From: Beta vulgaris subsp. vulgaris
Lineage: Eukaryota > Streptophyta > Magnoliopsida > Caryophyllales > Amaranthaceae
Assembly (NCBI RefSeq): GCF_026745355.1
Contig: NC_079209.1
Location: forward strand, 28,427,365 to 28,491,364
DNA length: 64,000 bases
Reading direction: 5' to 3'
Shown here piece after piece: positions 38,842 through 49,100 of the stretch. Made by a program: the position numbers and the translations under genes. The notes beneath the pieces are model-generated. The model saw only the letters and a list, made by a program, of their open reading frames with translations. It was not told where the DNA came from and searched no databases. Numbering within the stretch: position 1 is the first letter of the stretch; every line of letters starts with the position of its first letter.

Positions 38842-41800
38842 CTACTCCTCATCCTCAACATCTATAACTCCAAGTATACTTCTTTTTCCCAAGACAACAA
38901 TTGACCACTTATTATTAGAAGGGTCAGTTACATAGAATACTTGCTTAACTTGTGATGCAAGCACGAATGACTCTTCACTATCACACAACCGACCCAAGTC
39001 TACAAGAGTAAATCCATAAGGGTCATCTTTTCTTATGTACTGCCGGTTATAATCAACCCACTTGCATCGAAATAAGCAGACCGTGAAACCAGAGTAGTCA
39101 AGCTCCCATATATCTTGAACCCGCCCATTGTATAACAATGTATTATCAATAGGAGACTTGTCTTTGGCACTTGTATACGATGTAGATGATGCCTCTACTT
39201 AAACGCCACTATTCTGCAGAGATCTCGATTTTTTATCTTGATGATCTGTCTAAAACGTACATCCATTAACATCATAACCCTCATAAGAGTGTACAGCTTC
39301 TCGAGGACCAAATGCTAGCTTCTTAAAAGTCTCTGAAACAGTAGAATCTACTTTACGCATTAATCGATTCTGGAACCAATCAATAGACGTCTTATTATGC
39401 AACTACATCAATGCTCTTGTCCCTTTATCTGAATTCTAATCACGTAACTCCTTCATATGTTCATCCAAGTAGGGAAGGACCTGTACCATATGCTATAATA
39501 CAAATAAGTGTGCTTGTATGCGTATTTCAACATGAGGTATAATTATTTTGGAGCCAAGTGTACCTTTACCCTCGAGTCTGCCCTCATGTCGAGATGTAGG
39601 AAGTCCAATAGGATCAACATTAGTTAAGAACTCGGCCACAAAATTACCGACCTCTTCACTCACAATCGCATGAATTATACTTCCTTTTGGTTGCGTTAGA
39701 TTCCTTAATTTATCTTTCAAAGAGCCCATATGTCTCTCAAAGGGATAGCACCACCTCAAAAACACCAGATACATAACTTAATCTCTCGAACTAGATGTAC
39801 AACCAAATGGACCATAATGTCGAAGAAAGCAGGTGAGAAATACATCTCAAACTTGCACAAAGTCTCTATCACACCTGTAACAGCCCACTCTTTTGAGCTG
39901 CTAGCGAAACAAACTCAAAAATCCATAAACTGAAATTAACTCTTAAATAAATTACTTCGCAGCGGAAAAATATCCTTATATACACCAATAACTAAACTAA
40001 ATTCGCAATGTATTATTTACAATGAAATAACAATAACTTTTCCTGAATCAACTATCTAAATAAAACTTAATCCTTAATCCACACAACATCTTTATCTTGC
40101 TCCACTTTCAATTCCGAGCTCATAACACCAAACCTGCAAATTCAGAGAAGAAATACAAAACAAACAAAATTTCAAAATGAGTGGAAAACTTGTAACCTTT
40201 ACTTCGGCCCGTTATAAACATTTTATTTGTGAAATCCTTTATTTCCGTTACAATGCTGACATAACTCATTCTCTTAAACAAATCAGTGGCAAGTACAAGC
40301 TTTGGACAAACGTTGCCTCCAAGGTACGTTATGGAGCTCAACAATACTACCCCCAAGGTTCGTTATGGAGCATAGCCGACCATATCAGGTCAAAAGAGTA
40401 ACCATCCTCCACCCATCTCCTTGCCCACTTTCTATTTTCAGTTCATAAACTAAGCCAGCAAAACATTTGCATATACATATTCATCGAATAACATTTCCAT
40501 AATCAACTCTTAACATCACATTCATAACTATGGTCATAGTAAGAAGTTATTTACGAAAACAGAACAAAGAGATTCACACACATGGGCATGAGTAAATGAT
40601 TTTACTGAACATAAAAGTTACTTGAACGCATTCCATCCAACAATTCAATCTCCTTCCTAATGACAAATTATTCTCCACTCCAAAATCATCCTCCAAGAAT
40701 CACCTCACAAGAATAGTGATAATTAATAACCAAACTTAGACTAATCTAAACTAGAAAACAAAATCATAATTGATTCGCAATTTACAAATTATCAACCTTT
40801 CACATCCTAATTCCATAATCCTTAAATCATATTTATAACTAGCAACAACACAACAACAATCACTGCAACAGCAGTGGCACAACAACAACACCACAACAAC
40901 GCATCATCAACAATAGCGCAACAACAACAACGCATCACCAACACCAACTATAATATAACAGCTACACCACCACTAAAAATAACACCAACCACAAGAGTCC
41001 CACAGCAACAAAACAACAACCCAACAACACCACTACAATAGAGCAACAACAACAACATAACATCAACAACGCACAACCACACCAACAACAACCACTACAA
41101 CTCCAGTCAATTACATTAATACTCCATAACCAAACTCCTAATCATGGTCTAATTTATAATTTGGGGTTCAATTACTAATCAAGAATTCTGAATTAAGAAC
41201 AAAGAGTTACCTCTGCTCCACAAGGAGCAGCGAAGAACAGGGGACAAAGGGGTCTCGGTGCTTCGGCGAGGCTGGTTGTCGGTCTGGTGGTTGGGCGTGC
41301 TCAATGAGGCTACGGCAGCAGGCGTCGTTTTTCGGTCAAGTAGATGCAGGAGTACCGAACATGAGGAGCAGCAACACAGGAAAAGCTAAGGACGCACGAA
41401 GGGAAGAGGCGAGCTACGCATCGTTGTGGCATCGGACTCCGGTGAGCTTAGGACGCCAGCGAGATAGGAAAACTCCAGCGACATTAGGCGAGAGGTGAGA
41501 GGAAGAAAGGGTTTTGGGATTTGGGGTCTCACGGGGAGAGAGAGGGGGTTTGAGGGTTTGATGGGAGTGAAGCAACGGGTTTTATGGGGTTTTGGTTTTG
41601 GGTGAGAATACCGACCAAAAAGAAATAGGGGATTTTACCTCATTAACCGACAACATAAAGGAAAGAAGGGAACCCGACTTTGGTTTCCTAATCGGGTAAA
41701 TACAAATCAACAAATTGCTCATTAAACGTGATATATAAAATAATATAATAATAACTTCATAAAATTAATATAACAAATATATTACAAGAACGACAAATAA

Positions 41801-43881
41801 AATTCATACTCCATAACTCAAATAAAATAATATTTCGAAACATAATTAACTTAATAATTAATTTAGCTTTTAAATAAATGCCCTTAAAAACAGGCTAGTA
41901 CACACCAGCCTAGAGAGCATCAAGCTTCGACGGTTGTAACTTTTTGCTAAATATAGTATTGAAAAAAGAACACAACTTTGTTATGGTATGTCTCAAGTGT
42001 TTCGGCAATATCCCTCGAATTGCAATCGGTAAGAATACTTGCATCATTACATGAAAATTGTGAAACTTCGTACTCGGTAGCTTGAACTCACCGTCTAAGG
42101 TAACAAATCTTTTCATGTTTGATGAGAACCCTGATGGAGCCTTAATGCTATACAAAGACTCGCAAAAAAGTCGTTTCTCAGCTCTAGATAGAGTGTAGCA
42201 AGCCGGAGGCAAATAGTTCCTATCATCATCAATCACCTTTTTCTTTCCTTTTCCTTCAATTCTTGCAGCCGACCCTTCCTTCAATTTCCCCTTTTTTCCC
42301 TTTCCTTTTCCTTTGAGAAACACTTTCTCTTTTTTCTTTCTTTTCTTAGTGTCCCTCTTTTGAGCCCATAGTTCTAGTTGAAGCCCTTACTTTCCAGATA
42401 CAATTGCACTCCTTTGTTATCTTTTGTCTTATGTGTTCATAAGTGTCCCTAGAGTAGCATCACATACATTTTTCTCTATGTGCATGATATCGAGACAATG
42501 TGTAACCTCTAGATCCCTCCAATATGGAAGTTTCCATAGAATAAACTCCTTTTTTTGAAAGTCCCTTAGCGCCATCACCCGTTCCTTTGCCGAATATCGT
42601 TTCACTACCCTTGACCTGATCAAAAACCTCAATACCAGTCAATGGCCTACGAGCAACCCCTTCCTCAACTGTTCCATCGAATGCCTTCTTCTTGTTACTA
42701 TAAGGATGGTCGCATCGAAGGAACCTTCAGGTCCGCATATAAACTTCTTTGTGACAGGTAGAAGTGTATTTAGATTCTATGTCGTCGACGCAAATCGGGC
42801 ATGCTTTCTTCCCTTTGTTCTTGTACCCGGATAAGTTCCCATAAGCAAGAAAGTCATTAAGGGTGCATAAAAGCATGGCACGCAATGTCAATACCTCATC
42901 AGCATGTGCATCATACACATGAACTCCTTCCTCCCACATTTTTCTCAAATCATCAACAAGTGGTTGAAGGTAGACATCTATATCGTTTCCCGACTGTTTC
43001 GACCCTGAAATAAGAATCGACAACATGATGTACTTGCGTTTCATGCATAACCAAGGAGGAAAGTTGTATATAACTAGAAGAACCGGCCATGTACTATGTT
43101 GAGAACTAAGAGTACCAAATGGGTTCATCCCATTCGTACATAGGCCAAGCCTTAAATTTATATCCTCGGCACCAAAAGTCTTATGCAGACGATTGATACC
43201 TTTCCACTCAGGAGCATCAGTCGGATGTTTGAGAAAACTGTCCTTTATCCTTCGTTCTTCATGCCACCTCAAGTTCTTAGCATCTTTTTTGATTGAAAAC
43301 ATGCGCTTGAATCGTGGTATAATCGGAAGATACCACATCACCTTTGCTGGAGGCCCTTTCTTATCACTAACCCATGCGCACCTATAACGCAACTTCCACA
43401 TCGAGGACACTCATCCATATTCGCATATTCATTTCGGTATAGCACACAATCGTTTGGACAAGCATGTATCCTCTGGTACTCCAAACTGAAGGGACATCAT
43501 CATCCTCTACTTCAATATTCTCATATTCATCCTCGATGTTCCTGTCATTCTCAATGACATCAAACTCACTTCTTTCATGCACATCGTTAACAACGGCAAT
43601 CCCACCATCATATATACCCTCCTCACCATGCCAAACCCATACATGGTAGTCTTGCCTAAACCTGCGATGAAAGATATGCTCCCTCAGCGACCTAATGTTA
43701 CTAACCATGCCACATTACCACAATCAACACAAGAACAATAAAACCCCTCAGTTCCCATTATAGCCTGATGACTTAATGCATCATCCCAAAATTCAAAGAC
43801 CCCATCAACGAATTCACACGTATCACGACTGCCATACATCCATGCACGATTCATTTTAATCAGACCTCTAGTTAAATACAA
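38842..43881 (-). pseudogene. TNP2-type CACTA transposase of CACTA-3, degenerate and interrupted by a solo LTR
   Basis: Starts near 43870 with MNRAWMYGSRDTCEF (transposase-associated domain). It continues VWVWHGEEGIYDG, then the TNP2 core at 43410-42727 (VMWYLPIIPRFKRMF, CTNGMNPFGTLSSQHS, WPVLLVIYNFPPWLCMKRKY, NDFLAYGNLSGY), DIMHIEKNVCDATLGTLM (42500-42430), DUF4218 (42323-41910 resuming at 39875-39490) and DUF4216 (39138-38842, QVKQVFYVTDPSNNKWSIV). The first catalytic Asp of the STDGMNPFG motif is replaced by Asn (codon 43132-43134, AAT). Several frameshifts separate the blocks, and a TAG stop follows LDAL at the LTR insertion point. The copy is dead but the family assignment is firm. Confidence 0.92.
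39876..41902 (-). mobile_element. Solo LTR (about 2.0 kb) inserted in the CACTA-3 TNP2 gene
   Basis: On the minus strand it starts TGTACTAGCC and ends GGCTGTTACA, giving the TG...CA ends of an LTR. CACC (or ACACC with one shared base) flanks both sides. Removing it rejoins the DUF4218 frame as LDAL-stop-AGVIETLCKFEMYF, which proves an insertion. The interior has no coding domain; a (CAA)n-rich block lies at 40845-41110 and a GC-richer leader-like block at 41210-41560. Its general layout resembles the gypsy LTR at 60151-62963, but it is not the same family at its ends. Confidence 0.8.
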
Positions 43882-43990
43882 GCAACAAGTACCTCATTTC
43901 AATAACGAACTTCATTACATGATTAGAGTTTATGAACGATATAAATTTAATGAAATTAGGCATGCTTTCAAAGAGTCCTTATCACTCTAA

Positions 43991-44245
43991 CCTAACCCAT
44001 CCTTAGATGTCTAATCTCACTAGTGAATGTATGTCTTCTTTTCGATTCTACGGAAAATTCGGTAGCATTTCCCTACAGTTCTCCAAGTACATGTTGTAGA
44101 TATATAGTTACTCATATCTACATATGTACCCAGAGAATAAAAGTAGGGAAAACACGAGCCAATAATTTCCTCTAGAATCGAAATAAAGACATACATTCAC
44201 CACCTAAGTGAGATCAAACATCTAAGAATAGTCCCAAATCGGGGA
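43991..44245. mobile_element. Foldback/MITE-like element (~255 bp)
   Basis: The left arm contains GATGTCTAATCTCACTAGTG and ATGTATGTCTTCTTTTCGAT. The right arm contains ATCGAAATAAAGACATACAT and AAGTGAGATCAAACATCTAA, the inverse with few changes. Pairing extends inward through CTACAGTTCTCCAAGTACAT versus ATGTACCCAGAGAATAAAAG, so nearly the whole block can fold into one hairpin. No target duplication was established. Confidence 0.7.
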
Positions 44246-44539
44246 TTATTCAAGACTTACTCCTAATGAGTAAGTCTCGAACGACATATGATATGATGAT
44301 GCATACATAGGTTTTTAAACAACAAAGCATTTTAAATCTAATCTTAGTTCAACGATAAATATATACATATTTGCACATATAAACCAATTTACTATGAAAG
44401 AAAGTTAAATATGAGCGATAAATATCAATATCAAGGTTGCAAATAGGAAAATCAAACTCAACACTCTGTCACTAGCTAGCTTCAATAATCAACAACAAAG
44501 TTTAAAGTTAAAATTAGTATCAATTAGCATATTAAACAA

Positions 44540-44960
44540 AACTAAAGAAAATTAAACAAAACTAAACTAAACTAAACCAAACTAAACCAAAATAAACTAA
44601 GCCAAACCAAACCAAACCAAACCAAACTAAGCTAAACTAAACTATACTGTGCTAATAAAACTAAACTAAACTAAACTAAACTAAACTAAACCAAACCAAA
44701 CTAAACTAAACCAAACTAAACCAAACTAAACCAAACTAAACTAAACTAAACTAAACTAAACCAAACCAAACCAAACCAAACCAAACCAAACCAAACCAAA
44801 CCAAACCAAACCAAACCAAACCAAACCAAACCAAACCAAAACTAAACTAGTTACTAATTAAGTACAACAACAACAACAACAACAACAATAACAATAACAC
44901 AACAACAACCACAACTACAACAACCCCACCAAAAAGCCCTAGTTTTTTTAATCTAAAAAT
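44540..44960. repeat. (AAACY)n pentanucleotide array followed by CAA-rich DNA
   Basis: Long uninterrupted runs of AAACT and AAACC units, including a block of about 17 AAACC copies (44758-44840), then CAACAA repeats. It is close in form to, but not the same as, the plant telomere repeat (AAACCCT). Confidence 0.93.
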
Positions 44961-45145
44961 CAAACTAACTGCTTAAATTAAAATTAAATTAACTCAAATC
45001 AATCAAATTTAAACCCTTTAACTATTATACAACCTAATTTCACTTACAATTATTTATAAAATTACAATGAATTATAAACTTGAAGCTTAAAATATGAGAC
45101 TACAAATTAAAGTTATGAACTTTTAGTTACCTAGCTTGTAAAAAG

Positions 45146-45713
45146 GGGAGGAGGAATGTAGTTGTTTAGGAAGGGGTGGAGGAGGAATGTAGTTGTTTAG
45201 GAGGAGGAATGTAGTTGTTTAAGATGAGGAAGGTGAAGGTGAGGTGTGAAGTGGTGGCGCGCAAGCTAGGGCAGCAGTGTAGTGGTGGGAGCTTAGTTGG
45301 TGGTGGAAGCTTCAGGTGCACAAGTGGCCGGCAGTGGTGGTACGCAAGCTTCAGGTGGTTGGCGGTGTGGTGCGGTGGTGCGTGGAGCTGAGGAATCAAC
45401 GGCGATGAGTGGCGCTGAGGAATCAGTGGTGTACGTCGGGCTGAACTAGGGAGATCAGTTAAGTGAGTTGAACTAAGAATAAGAATGCTGGGAAGGGTGT
45501 GATTTTTTTTTAACGAAATTAAAATTATTTTTCTGATGCGGTCCAACAACCACATCAAATTTTTTAAAAACTGCAGTGGTTGTTTTAATCTGATGGGGTC
45601 CACAAGATGACCGCATCAGATTTTTCTGCCAAGTTTCCCTCCCATTTTTGGTTGCTTTTCGGATGCGGTTTTGCATCTGTTACTAAGTGACATATAGAGT
45701 TTTTTCCACTAGT
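45146..45713. repeat. Right subterminal region and terminal repeat of CACTA-3
   Basis: Three direct copies of GAGGAATGTAGTTGTTTAGG at 45150-45221 are followed by inverted GATGCGGT/ACCGCATC-type motifs (45535-45670). The terminus at 45696-45713 reads inward CACTAGTGGAAAAAACTC. The motifs are candidate transposase-binding sites. Confidence 0.75.
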
Positions 45714-46110
45714 GTTCATTTTATCTTCGGCTTCCCATATTACCTCTTCTAACTCATTGTTAGACCAAAGCACTTTCCCGATATTCACATCCTTATTGCG
45801 TGTACTACGCACCTTTTTATCAGGATTTCTCACAAGCCTTTCCTCATACGTGAGGCTACTATCAATTTGGATTCTTTCAGGCTCCAAACGTGACTCTCAT
45901 CAGGGATATATCTCTTGAGTTGGGGAATATGAAATACATTGTGCTTTTTCTCAAATTCCATTCGCAAAGCCAACTTATAGGTTATCTTTCCAATTCTTTG
46001 AAAAAAATCATATGGGCCAACATATGTAGCTCTCAATTTACCCTTTTTCCTATATCTCATCACTCCCTTAGTTGGTGATACTTTCAAAAACACTTTATCA
46101 CCTAATGCGA
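45714..46110 (-). pseudogene. Gypsy integrase C-terminus and chromodomain-like tail
   Basis: The reading reads FLKVSPTKGVMRYRKKGKL, YVGPYDFFQRIGKITYKLAL and NVFHIPQLKRYIPDESHV, the GPY/F module at the end of chromovirus integrases. After a frame change comes IQIDSSLTYEERLVRNPD ... KVLWSNNELEEVIWEAED, the chromodomain-like targeting module. In chromoviruses it directs integration to particular chromatin. The coding sequence is cut here by the CACTA-3 insertion. Confidence 0.88.
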
Positions 46111-47520
46111 ATTCATCTTCTCTTCTCTTTAAGTCAGCATAACTCTTTTGCCTATCTTGAGCAACCTAAATTCAAGCCTGAATCAACTTTACATTCTTAA
46201 TAGTCTCCTCAATAAATTTTGTCCTCAATACTATATTCTCACTGAAGTCATTCCAGCAAATGGGACTTCTACACTTCCTTCCATACAATGCCTCAAAAGA
46301 AGCCATCTTGATAATCACATGATTACTATTATTGTAAGAGAACTCAATCAAGTCTAATTGATCTTCCCAACTACCCTAGAAGTCAATTGCACATGCTCTT
46401 AACATATATTCCATAGTCTGGTTAGTCCTCTTAGTCTGACCATCGATTGCAGGGTGAAAAGGATTGCTCATTTTCAATGTTGTCCCAATATTCAACTGGA
46501 CCTTTTGCCAAAATTTCGAGAGGAATCTCGAATCGCGTTCTGAAATAATATATGCTGGGACCCCGTGCAATCTTACCACATGATTGATATACATCTTTAC
46601 AAGTTGCTTCTTCTTCCATGTCGCTTTGATTCGGACAAACAGAGAAGACTTCGTCAAATAGTCCACATCACCCAAATAGTATCATTGTTGTTTCTCGTCT
46701 TCGACAAACCAGTCACAAAATCCATTGAGATAGAATCGCACTTCCATTCTTGAACCTCTAAGGATTGAACCTTCCCCGTTGGTCTCTTTTTATCTTCACT
46801 TTCTGATAGGTTAGACACTTGGAAACGAATTCAGCGACCTCACGCTTTATATTAGGCCACCAATAGATCTCCTTAAGATCCTTATACAACTTATCACCCC
46901 CAAGGTGCACAGAATGTGGAATATTATTCCCGTCATCCATAAGTTGTCTCTTAAGCTCATCACATTTTTGTGGTACACACCACCCTCCCTTAAACCTCAA
47001 GCTTTCATCATCATGAATCTTAAAGTTGACTTCCTTACCTTGCTTTATCTTCTCCTTAATCTTATCTAGATGCTCATATCCAACTTGACCCTCTTTGATC
47101 TCGTCGAAAACTGACAACCCCAATGACGAAGCACTCAATCTTGCCTCGATCTCCCCAGGATTTAAGATTCCTAGGCTAAGCCTTTGCATATCTCTACAGA
47201 ATTGCTCAGGAACTACCAAGGCACTCATGTTATGGCTCGACTTCCTACTCAAAGCATCGGCAACTACATTCACCTTCCCTTCATGATACTGGATGTCTAG
47301 GTCATAATTCTTGATCAAATCTAACCATCTCCTCTGTCTCATATTGAGGTCGTCATTCTGGGTGAAAATGTACTTCAAACTCTTATGGTCTATAAAGATC
47401 TTACAAGTTGCCCTATGAAGGTAATGTCTCCAAATTTTTAAGGCAAACAAGACTGCAACTAACTCTAAATCATGGGTAGGGTAATTAGCCTCATATGGTT
47501 TCAACTAACGTGATGCATAC
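46111..47520 (-). pseudogene. Gypsy RNase H and integrase (zinc-binding and core domains)
   Basis: The frame 47504-46758 begins in RNase H ([33 protein letters not shown]) and runs into the linker and integrase zinc-binding region ([29 protein letters not shown]). The second Cys of the HHCC finger is Tyr (codon 46806-46808). The core at 46675-46376 has DYLTKSSLFV, SERDSRFLSKFWQK and DGQTKRTNQTMEYM; the catalytic Glu expected in GQTER is Lys (codon 46430-46432). An intact enzyme would insert the cDNA into the chromosome; this one cannot. A TAG stop precedes LKPYEANY. Confidence 0.93.
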
Positions 47521-48560
47521 GCGATCACGTTCCCATTCTATTGCAGAACACATCCAAAACCATTATTTGGAGCATCATTAGACACCTCAAATCACTCATT
47601 TCCATCTGGTAAGGTTTTAACGGGTGTAGAGGTTAAACGCTCCTTTAAAATCTAGAAAGCTTCCTCGCACTTCTCACTCCACTCGAATTTTGACTCTCTC
47701 TTCATCAAATTGATCATTGGTCTTGCTATCTTCGAGAAATCTCTAATAAATCTCCTATAATAGCCAGCTAAACCCAGAAATCTCCTGATATCTAACACAT
47801 TGAAGTAGACCACTCACCAACATCTTGAATCTTAGCAGGATCTACAGAGATTCCTTCTTTAGACACATAATAAACCAAAAATGCTACTTTCTCCGAACGA
47901 AAGTCACACTTAGAGAACTTGGCATACAATTGATTCTTCCTAAGTGTCTCTAATATAACCCTCAAGTGCTCATCATGCTCTTCTTCAGTCTTTGAATAAA
48001 TCAAAATATCATTAATGAATACCACAACGAACTTATCTAAGAACTCATGGAATACCCTATTCAAGAAATCCATAAATATGGTCGGAGCTTTGGTCATCCA
48101 AACGGCATCACAATGAACTCATAATGACCATTACGTGTCCTAAACGCAGTCTTAGGTATATCCTTGTCAGCTACCCTAAACTAGTGATACTCCAAACGCA
48201 AATCAATTTTCCAGAACATGCTCGTTCCATTCAACTGGTTCAACATGTCATTTATCCTAGGCAAAGGATACTTGTTCTTGATGGTTACATTCTTCAACTT
48301 CCTATAATCGATTCACAAACTCATACTCCCATATTTCTTCTTTACAAACAACATAGGAGCTCCCCAAGGTGACACACTTGGCCTAATATAACCCTTATTC
48401 AACAACTCTTGCAACTTCGTCTTCAACTCACTCATCTCAAGAGGTGCCCCTCTATAAGGTGCCTTAGATAAAGATGCGGTTCCACGAACTAAGTATATGG
48501 TAAGCTCAACAACTCTTGTAGGCGGCATACCCAAATATCACTTAGAAACACATCCATAAA
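47521..48560 (-). pseudogene. Gypsy reverse transcriptase, catalytic Asp lost
   Basis: Blocks in order are [67 protein letters not shown] (with a stop), TAFRTRNGHYEF and FLDKFVVVFINDILIYSKTE. The polymerase motif normally reads FIDDIL; here its first Asp is Asn (codon 48011-48013, AAT). Several stops and a frameshift near 48100 are present. It would have copied the element RNA into DNA in the cytoplasmic particle. Confidence 0.93.
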
Positions 48561-49100
48561 CTCGTTCACGATTGGAACATCCTCGATATTCAATCCAACC
48601 TATTTACTCACATCTTGCACACTATAGAAAAATAGCTCACACCTCTTCTTCATCAACTTCTTCACTTGCATTGCAAACATAACCCCAAAGTTCTTAAGCT
48701 TCCCAAAACGCGAAACGAAGTTAATTTCCCCCAAAGGGCTTCTCAACACTACTTTCTAAGCTTCACAATCTATTTTGGCCTTGTAGAAACCTAATCGATT
48801 CATCCCAAGAATAACATCTAGGTCTCCTAAATTGAATTCTATTAAATTAGAAGGAAATACAGAGTCTCCTATCTTCAAAGGTAAATCTTTAAACAACTTA
48901 GTACACCTTATAATCTCTCCAGTAAGTATACAAATAGGTAAATCAATCACCTCAAAATCTACCAACCAGACTCTTAATGACAGACGACGAAACAAACGAA
49001 TAAGTCAACCAGTGTTAAATGACACTTTAACGAGAACGGAGTTAAAAGAAAAAGTAACAGAAACTACGTCGGCAGATCGTTCAGCTTCATCGTGACTCAT
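48561..49100 (-). pseudogene. Gypsy aspartic protease (RVP_2), active site mutated
   Basis: Near 49070-48756 the reading is ADVVSVTFSFNSVLVKVSFN, then TG-stop, then LVDFEVIDLPICILTGEIIR ... NLGDLDVILGMNRLG. The active-site motif expected as DTG or DSG reads NTG (Asn codon 49014-49016) and is followed by a TGA stop. The GMNRL block is the conserved flap-distal motif of plant gypsy proteases. The enzyme would release gag and pol products. Confidence 0.85.

Larger units (their letters stand above)
43882..45145. promoter_or_regulatory. Upstream region of the CACTA-3 transposase gene
   Basis: Non-coding sequence 5' of the TNP2 start on the minus strand. It contains a foldback insertion (43991-44245), a long AAACY pentanucleotide array (44540-44850) and CAA-rich DNA (44861-44930). 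The promoter role is inferred from position only. Confidence 0.4.
32291..45713 (-). mobile_element. CACTA-3: CACTA transposon with genes on the minus strand, right terminus at 45713
   Basis: Read inward from 45713 the end is CACTAGTGGAAAAAACTC, a CACTA terminus. Inside follow, in the same order as CACTA-2, a TNP2 gene (43881-38842) and a Ptta gene (37105-32811). No left terminus is visible, so the element either continues through the satellite beyond the window or was truncated. The terminus abuts gypsy sequence at 45714 just after its chromodomain-like tail, so CACTA-3 inserted into that retrotransposon. Three kinds of secondary sequence enlarge it: diverged satellite (35590-36602, 37696-38670), GC-rich minisatellites (34030-34905, 37215-37695) and a solo LTR (39876-41902). 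Confidence 0.82.

Noticed and set aside
40177..40401. Open frame on + inside the solo LTR (also 41304-41498)
   Set aside because: No recognisable domain, and the LTR context explains the sequence.
44758..44840. Interstitial telomere repeat
   Set aside because: The unit is AAACC (5 bp), not the plant telomere heptamer AAACCCT.
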